Part shown: piece by piece, positions 43,116 through 52,637 of the stretch
How positions within the stretch are numbered: the stretch's first letter is position 1
Layout of the letters: each line of letters starts with the position of its first letter
Assembly (NCBI GenBank): GCA_029550685.1
Contig: JAKPGY010000212.1
Coordinates: 1 to 64,000, forward strand
Direction: 5' to 3'
DNA: 64,000 nt
DNA from: Bacillota bacterium
Lineage (GTDB): Bacteria > Bacillota > Syntrophomonadia > Syntrophomonadales > Syntrophomonadaceae
Translations under genes and position numbers: made by a program
The notes under the pieces: generated by a model
Database searches by the model: none
The model's input: only the letters and a program-made list of their open reading frames with translations
Told to the model about the DNA's origin: nothing

Positions 43116-44324
43116 GTGAATAAGGCAAGACTGACCCCGTTATGGACAAAGGACTTTTTAATTATTTGTCTAGCTAATTTCTTTGTGGCCTTAATTTTCT
43201 ACCTATTAATGACCACGTTGGCCCTTTATGCCGTTGAACAGTTTAGCACTTCCCAAAGCAAGGCAGGTTTCGCTTCCAGCATCTTTGTAATCGGTGCCCT
43301 GTTTTCCCGCCTTCTAACAGGGAAATATATTGAAGTAATTGGCCGTAAAAGGCTGCTTTACAGCAGTTTTATCATGTTTTTTATTGCCACGCTTTTATAC
43401 TTTCCAGTCAATAACCTGGGTCTGTTACTGGTAGTCCGTTTTTTACATGGAATAACCTTTGGTATTGCCGGCACTGCCTTGTCGACTGCTGTAATGGATT
43501 TAATACCGGACCAGCGGAAAGGCGAAGGTACCGGCTATTTTTCATTAAGTGTAACTGCCGCAACAGCACTGGGACCTTATCTCGGACTTTTCCTCACGCG
43601 GTACTCAAGTTTCGAGATGCTCTTTGCTGTCTGTGCTTTTTTTTCTGCTCTTAATATTATCGTAATCCTCTTTGCTAAAATACCTGAGGCTTACCTAACG
43701 GAAGAGCAGATGCAAGAAATGAAAAGAGGGTTTAAAATATATGATTTTTTTGAAAAACGGGCCCTGCCCATTTCAATGATCATGATCCTATTGGGGATTG
43801 CTTATTCCGGGGTTGTAACCTTTTTTAATACATACTCCGTCGAAATAGAACTGAGGGATGCAGCCAGTTTCTTTTTTGTTGTATACGCCCTGGTACTCTT
43901 TGTATCAAGGCCCTTAACCGGCAGGCTGCTTGATCAAAGGGGAGCCAATATTGTCATTTACCCGTCTATAATAACCTTCTCCTTGAGCTTATTATTGCTC
44001 AGTCAAGCCCGCACGGGTTCTTTTCTTCTCGTGTCCGGGGCATTACTGGCTCTGGGTTTTGGGACCATGATGTCCTGTGCTCAGGCGATTGTCGTAAAAG
44101 AGTCACCGAAGCACCGGGTTGGTCTGGCAACATCCACCTTCTTTATTTGCATGGATGGCGGGACGGGAATAGGCCCGTTCCTGACGGGAATGCTCGTCCC
44201 CTTTGTTGGTTTTCGAGGCATGTACCTGACGATGGCAGCCTTTGTGCTTCTGACAATTATTCTGTACTACTTCGTCCACGGGAAAAATGTGGCTTTGAAA
44301 AAACAGTTCTCCCGGGCAGCTTAA
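43116..44324 (+). CDS. MFS transporter (12-TM, drug/sugar exporter type)
   Basis: This 402-residue membrane protein has 12 predicted helices and a central loop near 195-210. The MFS motif A region is RLLTGKYIEVIGRKRLLYSS after TM2, and motif C-like LGPYLGLFLTRY lies in TM5. It starts at GTG 43116 behind AAGGAAATAA. Sequence style fits the DHA1-type multidrug or sugar-efflux group (YwoG/YfkF-like); substrate unknown. It is monocistronic; a possible leader peptide precedes it. Confidence 0.85.
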   Translation: MNKARLTPLWTKDFLIICLANFFVALIFYLLMTTLALYAVEQFSTSQSKAGFASSIFVIGALFSRLLTGKYIEVIGRKRLLYSSFIMFFIATLLYFPVNNLGLLLVVRFLHGITFGIAGTALSTAVMDLIPDQRKGEGTGYFSLSVTAATALGPYLGLFLTRYSSFEMLFAVCAFFSALNIIVILFAKIPEAYLTEEQMQEMKRGFKIYDFFEKRALPISMIMILLGIAYSGVVTFFNTYSVEIELRDAASFFFVVYALVLFVSRPLTGRLLDQRGANIVIYPSIITFSLSLLLLSQARTGSFLLVSGALLALGFGTMMSCAQAIVVKESPKHRVGLATSTFFICMDGGTGIGPFLTGMLVPFVGFRGMYLTMAAFVLLTIILYYFVHGKNVALKKQFSRAA

Positions 44325-44405
44325 ATGATGCTTCACTCATTTTAACGCTGTTTACCTGCTGGGTTTGGGCAACGGGGCGGTTGTAGAAAGGAAACAATCT
44401 GAAAT

Positions 44406-44455
44406 AAGTGAATAGAATAATGTAGGCCCGGCCCCTTTCACTTTTTTATTCACTT
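44406..44455. terminator. Weak hairpin in the 44325-44678 gap
   Basis: AAGTGAATA (44406-44414) pairs with TATTCACTT (44447-44455), with a 32-base loop rich in C and T. It may terminate the MFS transcript. No gene was found in the rest of this 354-bp gap, which precedes nagB. Confidence 0.3.
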
Positions 44456-44678
44456 TGCTATTTTCATTTGGTAAAATATAAAAGCGTACTCTGGATAACC
44501 AATTGATAAAAGTGGGGTGACCAGTACCGGGGTTGGCTCAGGCGCAGAAGGAATAACCTGGTAACAGGTAACGTTTTCAGGGTGGTTTTTTAAAGCAAAC
44601 CCATTGTAAGAGCTCTTGGAATAGCATAGGAATGTCCCAAAACAATCCCATACATAAATACGAGGGAGAAATTTAATT

Positions 44679-45497
44679 ATGGATATTATTATCAGGGATA
44701 ATTATGACGAAATGAGCCGGTATGCAGCCGGCGTTATTGCCGATTTTATTAGAAAAAAGCCAAATTGTGTACTTGGGCTGGCGACAGGAAGTACACCCAT
44801 AGGAACCTATAAAGAGCTTATCAGGATGCATAAGGAAGAAGGTCTTGACTTTTCACAGGTTGTAACCTTTAATCTTGACGAGTATCTCGGATTGGGTATT
44901 GATTTGGATAAACCCTATCATTTAGATCAGAGTTATGCAAGGTTCATGTACGAGGAGCTTTTTAAACACATCAACATCAGGCAGGAAAACACATATGTGC
45001 CCGATGGACTCACCAGGGATCCTGAAAAGTACTGCCAGTGGTATGAAGAAGAGATAAAAAAAGCAGGTGGGATTGATTTACAGCTTCTGGGGATAGGCGG
45101 TGACGGCCACTGGGCATTTAATGAACCGGGTTCATCTCTGGCCTCAAGAACAAGAGTACAGGCATTAAATAAACAAACACTTGATGACAATTATGAGAGC
45201 TTTTTTAAAAAAGCAGGCATAGAAAGGGATAAAATGCCACATTTTGCCATAACAATGGGGATTGGAACCATTCTTGAAGCAAGGAATATCCTTATGCTGG
45301 CAAGTGGACTAAAAAAAGCTGATGTGGTTGCAAAGTGCCTTGAAGGCCCCGTAACTTCCCAGATTACAGCTTCGGCGATACAGTTGCACAGCGGAGGAAT
45401 TACTGTTGTGCTCGATAGGGATGCTGCCTCAAGACTTAATAACCTGGACCATTATCTCCATGTAGAAAAGCTTAAGCGCGAGTATGGTTTGTTATAA
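44679..45497 (+). CDS. nagB: Glucosamine-6-phosphate deaminase NagB
   Basis: This 272-residue sugar-phosphate isomerase/deaminase converts glucosamine 6-phosphate to fructose 6-phosphate and ammonia. Family motifs: GLATGSTPIGTY (about 35-46), the catalytic Asp in TFNLDEYLGL (about 69-78), the His region GIGGDGHWAFNEPGSS (about 136-151) and CLEGPVTSQITASAIQLH near the end. Length is normal. GAGGGAG lies upstream. No nagA or PTS gene is adjacent; the next gene is convergent. Confidence 0.95.
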   Translation: MDIIIRDNYDEMSRYAAGVIADFIRKKPNCVLGLATGSTPIGTYKELIRMHKEEGLDFSQVVTFNLDEYLGLGIDLDKPYHLDQSYARFMYEELFKHINIRQENTYVPDGLTRDPEKYCQWYEEEIKKAGGIDLQLLGIGGDGHWAFNEPGSSLASRTRVQALNKQTLDDNYESFFKKAGIERDKMPHFAITMGIGTILEARNILMLASGLKKADVVAKCLEGPVTSQITASAIQLHSGGITVVLDRDAASRLNNLDHYLHVEKLKREYGLL

Positions 45498-46397
45498 CTA
45501 AAAAAATTCTTCCTTTTCTTCTTTGGTATAGAATAGCTTCATATCCTCTTGATTGGACGGTGTTCCTTGAGATTTTAAGAGTTGTGATATGGCATTATTT
45601 CTGTTCATTAGGGCTTTTTCTTCTAATACCTTTAGCTTTACTGGAATGCCTTTATTAAAGAGCATTTCCTTTATTTTATTAAAAATGCCCATATCACCAT
45701 AAAGGAATTTACCTTCGTAAAGGATTTTTGAAGCAACCATGGATTCGAAGTTGTCGAAATCCAGTTGTCTCTCCACTTTAGAGATGTCTTTGATAATATA
45801 ATCAATTTCTTCTTTGTAACTGGGGTTTTTTAAAAGAAGGTTTTTTTGATTGTATATAGATAAATCAAGGCGTTTGCTAATGCTGGCGGGCAGACCTTGA
45901 GTAACTACGACAATGTCAAGGTCGGATCCTTTAACCAATTCGCCTGTGGATGATTCCGGCCTGGGTTCAAGGTGTGACATTTCATAGGCTGCATCGCCTG
46001 CAATTATAAAGCATGCATGTTTTTTAATAATATGTGGGTCATCTTGAGACTCACATATTTTTTTTACCACTTCCTGGGCTAATTTAAACTTTTTCCTGCT
46101 TATTTCTATGACCTCTTGATGGAGTAATTCTCCCATTTTGTCTATTTCCTTCAGGTATTTTTCTGTGCCGATGATGGTATAACCATAAAACTCCCTTATT
46201 ATGGAGGGTGAAAGCCTTGCATATCCATCTACTTGCTTATCAAGTCTGAGATATCTTGTACCAATTACTTTTTTGATTATGCTCCTGTTGCTGTAACAAA
46301 TTTTCCACAATCTAAACCCATCTATTCTTGTTTTTTCAATAAGCGCCTTTCCAGTTAAAGGTCCATGGTTTTCTAAAATTCCAAGAATTTTATCCAT
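45498..46397 (-). CDS. Nucleotidyltransferase-fold protein with N-terminal winged helix
   Basis: The start at 46397 (AAAGGA upstream) gives 299 residues; the frame extends to 46448. The N-terminus is helix-turn-helix-like (DKILGILENHGPLTGKALIE). The middle holds FIIAGDAAYEM and the nucleotidyltransferase motif KGSDLDIVVV (G-S-x-D-x-D). The C-terminus is helical with LFYTKEEKEEFF. Such proteins may transfer nucleotides to protein or RNA, including MNT-like antitoxins, but no HEPN partner is adjacent. Function unassigned. Confidence 0.6.
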   Translation of the reverse strand: MDKILGILENHGPLTGKALIEKTRIDGFRLWKICYSNRSIIKKVIGTRYLRLDKQVDGYARLSPSIIREFYGYTIIGTEKYLKEIDKMGELLHQEVIEISRKKFKLAQEVVKKICESQDDPHIIKKHACFIIAGDAAYEMSHLEPRPESSTGELVKGSDLDIVVVTQGLPASISKRLDLSIYNQKNLLLKNPSYKEEIDYIIKDISKVERQLDFDNFESMVASKILYEGKFLYGDMGIFNKIKEMLFNKGIPVKLKVLEEKALMNRNNAISQLLKSQGTPSNQEDMKLFYTKEEKEEFF

Positions 46398-46752
46398 CGT
46401 TTTAAATCCTTTGTAAAAAATTTGCATAACCACATATTCTCTAATCAAATTACGCTAGGATGAAGGAATTGTCAATAACCTTCTGACTACATTAATATGC
46501 CTGCAAGATTAGGTTAATATATGTAATTGTTACCAATGGAAGGATTTTTCCAATTTGCATCTAATACTAAAATGTGAGCTTTTTAGAATAATATCTGTGT
46601 TAAATTATTGAATATTTTATGGGATATTATATGGATTAAGTTTTTGGCTGGCTGAAATAATGATTCAAAGGGGGGGTGGTTATTACGTAAATGAAACCGT
46701 TTGTGCTTAATTAGGAAAACATTAACAAGTAATGATAGGGGGATTAATTAAC
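46398..46752. other. Non-coding AT-rich gap
   Basis: This 355-bp stretch separates divergent genes and should hold both promoters. I see AT-rich sequence (around 46560-46640) and a G-run near 46670, but no convincing gene, RNA or repeat. Confidence 0.5.
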
Positions 46753-47370
46753 ATGAAAACAAAACTTATAGTTGTCTTAACCTTAAGCCTGTTTTTATTG
46801 AGCGCTGGCATTGCCATGGCGGCAAATCCGGCAATCTTCATTAATGGAAACGAACTGGTTACAGAAAATCCCGCTTATGTTGAAAACGAAACGCTGATGG
46901 TACCCTTAAGAGCGATTTTTGAAGCGCTGAATCAAGAGGTACAGTGGAATGCTGAAGATCGTTCAGTAACATCAGGAAACATATGGCTCCAAATCGGTAA
47001 TAATGTTGCTATTGTGAATGGAGAGAGTGTTACTCTGGAAATACCACCCACAATCGTAAATGATAGAACTTTCGTGCCATTGAACTTTATAGCAGTAAGC
47101 CTGGATAAGGAAGTCCTTTGGGATGCTACTCTGTTACGCGCGGATATCAATGACAAGCCTGTTCCATCTGAGGAAGGCACACAGCCTGAGGAAGGTACCA
47201 CTGAAGATGAAGGTACTGCTGAAGATGAAGGTACCGCACAAGAAGATGAAGGGACCACAGAAGAAGACGAAGGCACCAATGAAAACGAAGATACCAATGA
47301 AGACGAAGATACCAATGAAGACGAAGGTAATGAAGAATTAGATACAGAAGAAGAAACAGCAGTGGAATAG
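46753..47370 (+). CDS. Secreted copper-amine-oxidase-like domain protein with acidic repeat tail
   Basis: The start at 46753, behind AGGGGG, gives 205 residues. There is a signal peptide (TKLIVVLTLSLFLLSAGIAM, cleavage near AMA). Residues about 25-130 are one stalk domain of the Cu_amine_oxidN1 type (IFINGNELVTENPAYVENET, LMVPLRAIFEALNQEVQWN and VNDRTFVPLNFIAVSLDKEV). The last 65 residues are a tandem Glu/Asp/Thr repeat (EGTxEDEGT..., then TNEDEDTNEDE). The domain name is historical; no oxidase activity is expected. It is likely wall or surface associated. A strong terminator follows. Confidence 0.85.
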   Translation: MKTKLIVVLTLSLFLLSAGIAMAANPAIFINGNELVTENPAYVENETLMVPLRAIFEALNQEVQWNAEDRSVTSGNIWLQIGNNVAIVNGESVTLEIPPTIVNDRTFVPLNFIAVSLDKEVLWDATLLRADINDKPVPSEEGTQPEEGTTEDEGTAEDEGTAQEDEGTTEEDEGTNENEDTNEDEDTNEDEGNEELDTEEETAVE

Positions 47371-47461
47371 TGCGGATCTATCGTGTTTAACCATTCTGAG
47401 GTTTTCAATGGTCTATAACCAAGATAGTTTTGTTTTTTCATTAAACAAAAACTTGACATAT

Positions 47462-47503
47462 AAAACCCCCTGTGCGGAACTGAATCCCGGCAGGGGTTTT
47501 TTA
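47462..47503 (+). terminator. Intrinsic terminator
   Basis: AAAACCCCCTG (47462-47472) pairs with CAGGGGTTTT (47491-47500), followed by T. It ends the acidic-tail protein gene. The remaining gap up to 47760 shows nothing else recognisable. Confidence 0.8.
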
Positions 47504-47760
47504 TAAGCGTTTGATACTTATAGAGCTTTATTTAAACTGATTTAAACTGCTAAGGCGCCCGGCAGTCTCAATTGCGTTTCAAGGGTAAACCGGGACGGTA
47601 TTATTAACTGTATTAGTATAATAGTAAATTTATGAAAGGATTATCTCCACCCCTTGAAGAATGATAGAATTATCCGTCAGGCTTATAGGGGTGTTTGTCT
47701 GTTAAAGACTTGAACTAATTAATATTTAATTCAATCTCTATTATTTTTGAGGAGTTGCTA

Positions 47761-49035
47761 GTGAAAAAACTGTTTATTTTAATAGTTACTTTGACAATAA
47801 TACTTTCCACGGGTGCCATAAAACCGGTTCAGGCCCAAACTCAACATGGAGATATCCAGGTGTTTATTGACGGGCTGCCCGTTGACTTTGACGTGAAGCC
47901 GGTAATCAAAAATGATCGTACCCTTGTTCCTTTTCGGGCCGTGGCAGAGATGTTGAACGTAAAGGTGAGCTGGGACGGCGCCAGACAAACTGTAAATGCC
48001 TCGGATGGGGAAATTTCCGTGATGCTGCAGATTGGCAACAAGACTGCCTACCGTAATGGGACACCTGTCGTCTTAGATGTACCGCCGGTAATTATTAACG
48101 ACCGGACGCTGATCCCGCTGAGGTTCTTCAGCGAAGCATTTGACTGCAGGGTTGAATGGGACGGGGTAACCCGTTACGTGCAGATTACTTCGCCCCCAAG
48201 GGCTATGACAGTGGTTGGCTTTTACGCCCTGGGTGACCGGGAAACCAGCAGTTGGACGGATCTTTTTAATGAAAACTACCCCTCTACTGGCAGTGGCAAT
48301 ACCGACGTGGTCTCGGTTTTGGCTTTGGGGTGGTACAGCCTGGATGAGCAGGGGAACCTCATAACCGATAGCAAGTCGGGATGGCGTCTTCCAGACGGCT
48401 GGGAAGACGTGCTGGCTGCGGCCGGGAAATATAACCTTGAGACAGAGATGGTGGTTCATTTAACCGACGGCGAGGGCACCCTTTCCAACCTGTTGACTGA
48501 TGAGGCAGCGATGTCCAGGGCAATAGGTGACATTACAAAAGAAGCAGCTCTCTACCAGGGCGTCAACCTTGATTTTGAAGGTTTGGGCTGGCGGGCTGGG
48601 AATGAGGAATTGGTTGCGGTGCGACAAAGCTTTAACAGATTTGTCCAGCTTTTATCCGGACAATTGAAAGAAATTAATAGAAGTTTAACCCTGACACTTC
48701 ACCCGCCAAACAGCGCCTATAAAGGTTATGATTACCGGGAGTTGGGGAGATATGCCGACCGGATCATTGTAATGGCTTATGATTATGGAACTGTACCGGA
48801 ACCGTTGGAGCTGGTCATTGAGGCTGTGGAGCGGGCCAGGGCAGATGTTCCGCCGGAAAAATTGGTGCTGGGGATTTCTATTCCCAGTGAAACGGTAGAG
48901 AGCATCCCGGCCAAGGTGGGTATAGCAAAAAGATACAACCTTGAGGGTATTGCCATATGGCGCCTGGGCCTTGTTCTAGATGAGATTTGGAGTATCCTGA
49001 GAAGTACTGTTGCTTCCAGGCAATTAGGGTCTTAG
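47761..49035 (+). CDS. Secreted glycoside-hydrolase family 18-like protein with copper-amine-oxidase-like domain
   Basis: The start at GTG 47761 (GAGGAG upstream) gives 424 residues. A signal peptide (LFILIVTLTIILSTGAIKPV) is followed by one Cu_amine_oxidN1 stalk domain (about 30-140; IKNDRTLVPFRAVAEMLNVK and INDRTLIPLRFFSEAFDCRV). The rest is a GH18 barrel: VVGFYALGD, the catalytic-type strand VNLDFEGLGW (the acidic Glu of DxxDxE kept) and IIVMAYDYG. This resembles spore-cortex/germination proteins of the YaaH/YdhD type that act on peptidoglycan. Probably a wall hydrolase. Confidence 0.85.
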   Translation: MKKLFILIVTLTIILSTGAIKPVQAQTQHGDIQVFIDGLPVDFDVKPVIKNDRTLVPFRAVAEMLNVKVSWDGARQTVNASDGEISVMLQIGNKTAYRNGTPVVLDVPPVIINDRTLIPLRFFSEAFDCRVEWDGVTRYVQITSPPRAMTVVGFYALGDRETSSWTDLFNENYPSTGSGNTDVVSVLALGWYSLDEQGNLITDSKSGWRLPDGWEDVLAAAGKYNLETEMVVHLTDGEGTLSNLLTDEAAMSRAIGDITKEAALYQGVNLDFEGLGWRAGNEELVAVRQSFNRFVQLLSGQLKEINRSLTLTLHPPNSAYKGYDYRELGRYADRIIVMAYDYGTVPEPLELVIEAVERARADVPPEKLVLGISIPSETVESIPAKVGIAKRYNLEGIAIWRLGLVLDEIWSILRSTVASRQLGS

Positions 49036-49224
49036 GTTACAGAAGGGAAACGGAATACTTCCTCCTCTTTGAATACATAATTTTGAAAGGTTTCTGAGTA
49101 AATTAGTGAGAAAAGACAAATAAGCTGAGTTGTCTTTATGGTTGATTATATGTTGGCTCTATTAAGGTTGTTTCAACATGGACAAGCACAAAGAGTTTAA
49201 GCAGCAACAGCAAGGGGGTTTGAC

Positions 49225-49995
49225 ATGATCTTAGAACGTATTTATGATTTAGCTTTACCGAGGCTTGAGGGCAAAAAAATAAGAGAGGTCAGGATTGGAC
49301 TGGGGTTGATGGCGGTTGAGCTGGATAGCGGCCAGATAGGTGTTACCTATGTCTTAAGAGGAGAAGTAGGTCACGGCTGTGGGCTTCTTCCCCAGGGCGG
49401 AAATTTTATAGGAACACCTGCCAGGGAAATTGCCGGGTGGGCTCTGCAGGGTAAGAATGTTATAACTGTAGCCTTGGGATTGGCGGTATTAAATTCTGTG
49501 GCTGAATTCGACAAACTGGAAATGAAGCAAGTGCCTCAGGACCCTGATGCGGCCTTTGCCACGGAAGTACGGCCTGGAGATACAGTTGGGATTGTAGGGC
49601 ATATCGGACCCCTTGTTTTTAGACTAAAAAGCAGAGCCAGGCGCCTGTTTATCTTTGAACGGGGGGAAGATGTTGCCGGCGAGGTATATCCGGAGAGTGC
49701 CCAGCCCAAACTTTTACCTGAGTGCCAGGTGGTTTTCATCAGCAGCACGTCAATTATCAACAGGACACTGGAAAACCTTTTACAATATTGTAACAAAGCC
49801 CGGGAAGTGGTCATGGTTGGTTCCAGCACACCCTTATACCCTGAAGCCTTCAGCGGTACCGGCGTAACCGTACTCTCAGGAACAAGGTGGTTGCCGGAAT
49901 ACAGGGAAGCCATTTTAGCCGGAATCAGCCAGTGTCTTGGAATAAGGCAGTTAATTAAATACGGGCGAAAAATATCGGTAAGAGTTGAAAACTAG
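49225..49995 (+). CDS. DUF364-type putative heavy-metal chelation protein
   Basis: A 256-residue protein with a DUF4213-like N-terminus (about 10-90; VRIGLGLMAVELDSGQIGVT) and a Rossmann-like DUF364 domain from residue 105 (DTVGIVGHIGPLV, VVFISSTSIINRTLENLL and VVMVGSSTPLYPEAF). The family is annotated as putative heavy-metal chelation domain and is often near molybdenum, tungsten or Fe-S genes. Direct function is unknown. It has an AAGGGGG ribosome site and is alone in its transcript as far as visible. Confidence 0.8.
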   Translation: MILERIYDLALPRLEGKKIREVRIGLGLMAVELDSGQIGVTYVLRGEVGHGCGLLPQGGNFIGTPAREIAGWALQGKNVITVALGLAVLNSVAEFDKLEMKQVPQDPDAAFATEVRPGDTVGIVGHIGPLVFRLKSRARRLFIFERGEDVAGEVYPESAQPKLLPECQVVFISSTSIINRTLENLLQYCNKAREVVMVGSSTPLYPEAFSGTGVTVLSGTRWLPEYREAILAGISQCLGIRQLIKYGRKISVRVEN

Positions 49996-50165
49996 GATTT
50001 TGACAGCAGGGCGTATGCTCCAGGTAGGGAAGCGGAAAAGGGAGAGGTGAAACAAGCTATGAATCTATGGGGCTATAAGCATATTTTTCTTTCATTTAGT
50101 TAGACAGCAATGATGCAGGAGCAGCGCCAGCGTAAAGGACTTATAGTTGAGAAAGTACTTACCCA

Positions 50166-50275
50166 GGTAGGTACAAGAAAAATAAGTGTGGAAAAGTCAA
50201 CCTCCGGCTAAGGTGTAAGCGCTGCCGGGTTATGGAGCGACATCCGTGGCGGTAGCCCGGCAAAAGTGAGGAACA
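50166..50275 (+). ncRNA. Candidate structured leader RNA before the DUF3160 gene
   Basis: TGCCGGGTTA (50223-50232) pairs with TAGCCCGGCA (50253-50262) in a 10-bp stem. A second GC-rich block (CCTCCGGCTAAGG) lies upstream and could pair in an alternative fold, and GTGTGG/ACAC ends could close the structure. The block is more GC-rich than the surrounding sequence and lies 40 bp before the gene start. It has some likeness to the 3' half of GEMM (c-di-GMP-I) RNAs, but the CACGCACAGGGCAAACC-type 5' half is absent. Unassigned. Confidence 0.35.
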
Positions 50276-50314
50276 CAAAAATCACAAATATAAGCGGTTA
50301 AGAGGTGTGATAAA

Positions 50315-52471
50315 GTGAAAAAATTAAGGTTGCTTCTTTGCAGTTTATTGCTGCTCCTGCTCCTGGGAACATTATGCGGTTGTTCCGGCCAGCCGGGACC
50401 GGATGAAAAGAATTCTCCCCAGCAGCTTGCCCAGTCGGCCCAGGCTGCTTACGCAGTATTTGCCGAATATGTAGAAGTGCCGGTAGATGTAAAGCCTGCC
50501 GTACCTCCCTATAAGGTGGAACCCGACCTCGCAAATATCACCAATAAGGACATGTTTGAATTGTCCCCGGCAGCCAGGGAACTTCTTGTTAAGAACGGCT
50601 TTGTGGTGGTCCCCAACCAGTACGAAAAAGAATTCTTCTCACTGTACGAGAGAAACCACTACGAACCGTTGCCGCTGTTCATAACCACCGATTCCGTACT
50701 CCACAACTACCACCTGTTTTTTAACCACCTCCTGCGGGTTGTGGAAACCGAAAAACTGGCCGGAGAATTGATGAAACTTAATCAAGGGATGCTGTCCCAG
50801 GCCCAAAACCAGTATGAGGACCTTAAGGGCACTGAGTGGGAGAACGCCGCAAAAAGGAATGTGGGCTTTTTTGCCGTGGCAGGCAAGCTCATGGATCCGG
50901 AGCTACCCGTCCCCTCGATGGTAAAGGATGTGGTGGAGAAGGAGCTGGCTCTGATTGAAAACCACCGGGGTATCGCTGTCTCGCCGCTGATGAACGCCTT
51001 CGGGAGCAATGACTCTGACATCGCTTTCCAGGAGGACTACTCCCAGTACATACCCCGGGGACATTACGAAAGAACGGAGCTGCTGCAAAACTATTTTAAA
51101 GCCATGATGTGGTACGGCCGCATGACCTTTCGCTTAAAGAATGATGATGAGACCAGGTCCGCCGTTTTAATGACCTTGGCCTTAGACCAGGGGGATAACA
51201 TGGTTAGCTGGGAGAAGATCTATGCCACTACCAGCTTCTTTGTCGGCAAGAGCGACGACCTCTCCTGCTTCCAGTATAAGGAACTGATTGACAGGATTTA
51301 TGGAGCAAACGCCTCTCTAAAGACTGTGGTTTCCAATCCCGGGAAATGGCAGGACTTTTTAGCGGCAGCAGCTGAGCTGGCGCCCCCGGCCATTAATTCC
51401 ATGCCCATTTTCGATGAAACAATCCAGCCGGACCGGGAAGCTGAAATAAAAGGTTTTCGTTTCATGGGACAGCGGTCTACCATTGACGCTTCAATTTTCC
51501 AGCGGCTGATCTACCGGGAGGTCAAGGAAAACAGCCAGGATCAGAGGAGAATGCTGCCAAAGGGTTTGGACATTCCCGCCGCCATGGGCTCGGCTGAAGC
51601 CTATTCCATTCTGGAATCCATGGGGGAAACGGCTTACCAGGGCTACCCTGAAAATATGGCTAAAATGAGAACATATATAGCCGGTCTGGGCAAAGAGATC
51701 TGGACCCAGAACCTCTACTGGAGCTGGCTTTATACGCTGATGCCACTTGTCCAGGAAAAACCGGAAGGATATCCCTCGTTTATGCGCAATTCCGCCTGGG
51801 CCAGAAAAGAGCTCAATACCTATCTGGGCAGCTGGACGGAGTTAAAGCATGACACCATTCTCTACGTCAAACCGGTCTATGCGGAGATGGGTGGCGGTGG
51901 GGAGATGGTTGACGACCGCGGCTATGTGGAGCCCAACCCCGAGCTTTATGGCCGCCTGGCTTCCCTGGTGAAAATGACCAGGGACGGCCTCCAGGCGCGG
52001 GAACTGTTGAATGAGCGGGACGGGGAGAGCCTGAACAGGATGGAGAAGCTGATCCTGGACTTAAAAACTATTTCCGAGAAAGAGCTGACCAACACCCCTC
52101 TAACCGACGAGGAATATGATTTAATCCGCTCCTACGGCGGCCAGCTGGAGCACTTCTGGCTGGAGGCCATGCGGGATGAGGGTATCGATCACCGCTCCGC
52201 CATTTATGACCGGCCGGCTGCGCTGGTGGCGGATGTGGCCACCGATCCCAACGGCCGGGTGCTGGAAGAAGCCACCGGCAACATCTTTGAAATTTATGCT
52301 GTTGTGCCGGTGGACGGTAAACTAAGGATTGCCGTGGGCGGGGTCTATTCTTACTACGAGTTTCCCTGGCCCATAAATGACCGGCTGACCGATTCCAGGT
52401 GGCATAAAATGCTCAACGACGGGCAGGTTCCGCCCTTGCCCCAATGGACTGACGCCTTTATTGCCCAGTAA
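50315..52471 (+). CDS. DUF3160 domain lipoprotein
   Basis: A 718-residue secreted protein with a lipoprotein signal (LLLLLLLGTLCGCSGQ, lipobox Cys about 24) so it should be anchored outside the cytoplasmic membrane. The rest is the large DUF3160 domain (FEYVEV-type start, DMFELSPAARELLVKNGFVV, LPLFITTDSVLHNYHLFFNH, then several helical blocks to VYSYYEFPWPINDRLTD). Function of DUF3160 is unknown. GGTGTG-type ribosome site. It is followed by a CapA-like gene in the same direction. Confidence 0.88.
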   Translation: MKKLRLLLCSLLLLLLLGTLCGCSGQPGPDEKNSPQQLAQSAQAAYAVFAEYVEVPVDVKPAVPPYKVEPDLANITNKDMFELSPAARELLVKNGFVVVPNQYEKEFFSLYERNHYEPLPLFITTDSVLHNYHLFFNHLLRVVETEKLAGELMKLNQGMLSQAQNQYEDLKGTEWENAAKRNVGFFAVAGKLMDPELPVPSMVKDVVEKELALIENHRGIAVSPLMNAFGSNDSDIAFQEDYSQYIPRGHYERTELLQNYFKAMMWYGRMTFRLKNDDETRSAVLMTLALDQGDNMVSWEKIYATTSFFVGKSDDLSCFQYKELIDRIYGANASLKTVVSNPGKWQDFLAAAAELAPPAINSMPIFDETIQPDREAEIKGFRFMGQRSTIDASIFQRLIYREVKENSQDQRRMLPKGLDIPAAMGSAEAYSILESMGETAYQGYPENMAKMRTYIAGLGKEIWTQNLYWSWLYTLMPLVQEKPEGYPSFMRNSAWARKELNTYLGSWTELKHDTILYVKPVYAEMGGGGEMVDDRGYVEPNPELYGRLASLVKMTRDGLQARELLNERDGESLNRMEKLILDLKTISEKELTNTPLTDEEYDLIRSYGGQLEHFWLEAMRDEGIDHRSAIYDRPAALVADVATDPNGRVLEEATGNIFEIYAVVPVDGKLRIAVGGVYSYYEFPWPINDRLTDSRWHKMLNDGQVPPLPQWTDAFIAQ

Positions 52472-52637
52472 ACTCAATGAAGAAGATAAAACCTAAATTA
52501 AAGAGAAATCAATAGGGAGTTAAAATGCAACTGTAATGTAACCAAGATGAAACTGGTATAAAGCTGGCATGAAGCTTACTACCGTGCCGTTGAAGCGGCA
52601 CCAGGGAAGGATTGAAACTGCAAGCAATTTCGGGAAT

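Noticed and set aside
50166-50275. c-di-GMP-I (GEMM) riboswitch
   Set aside because: Only part of the 3' half is similar; the conserved 5' segment and GNRA tetraloop arrangement are missing.
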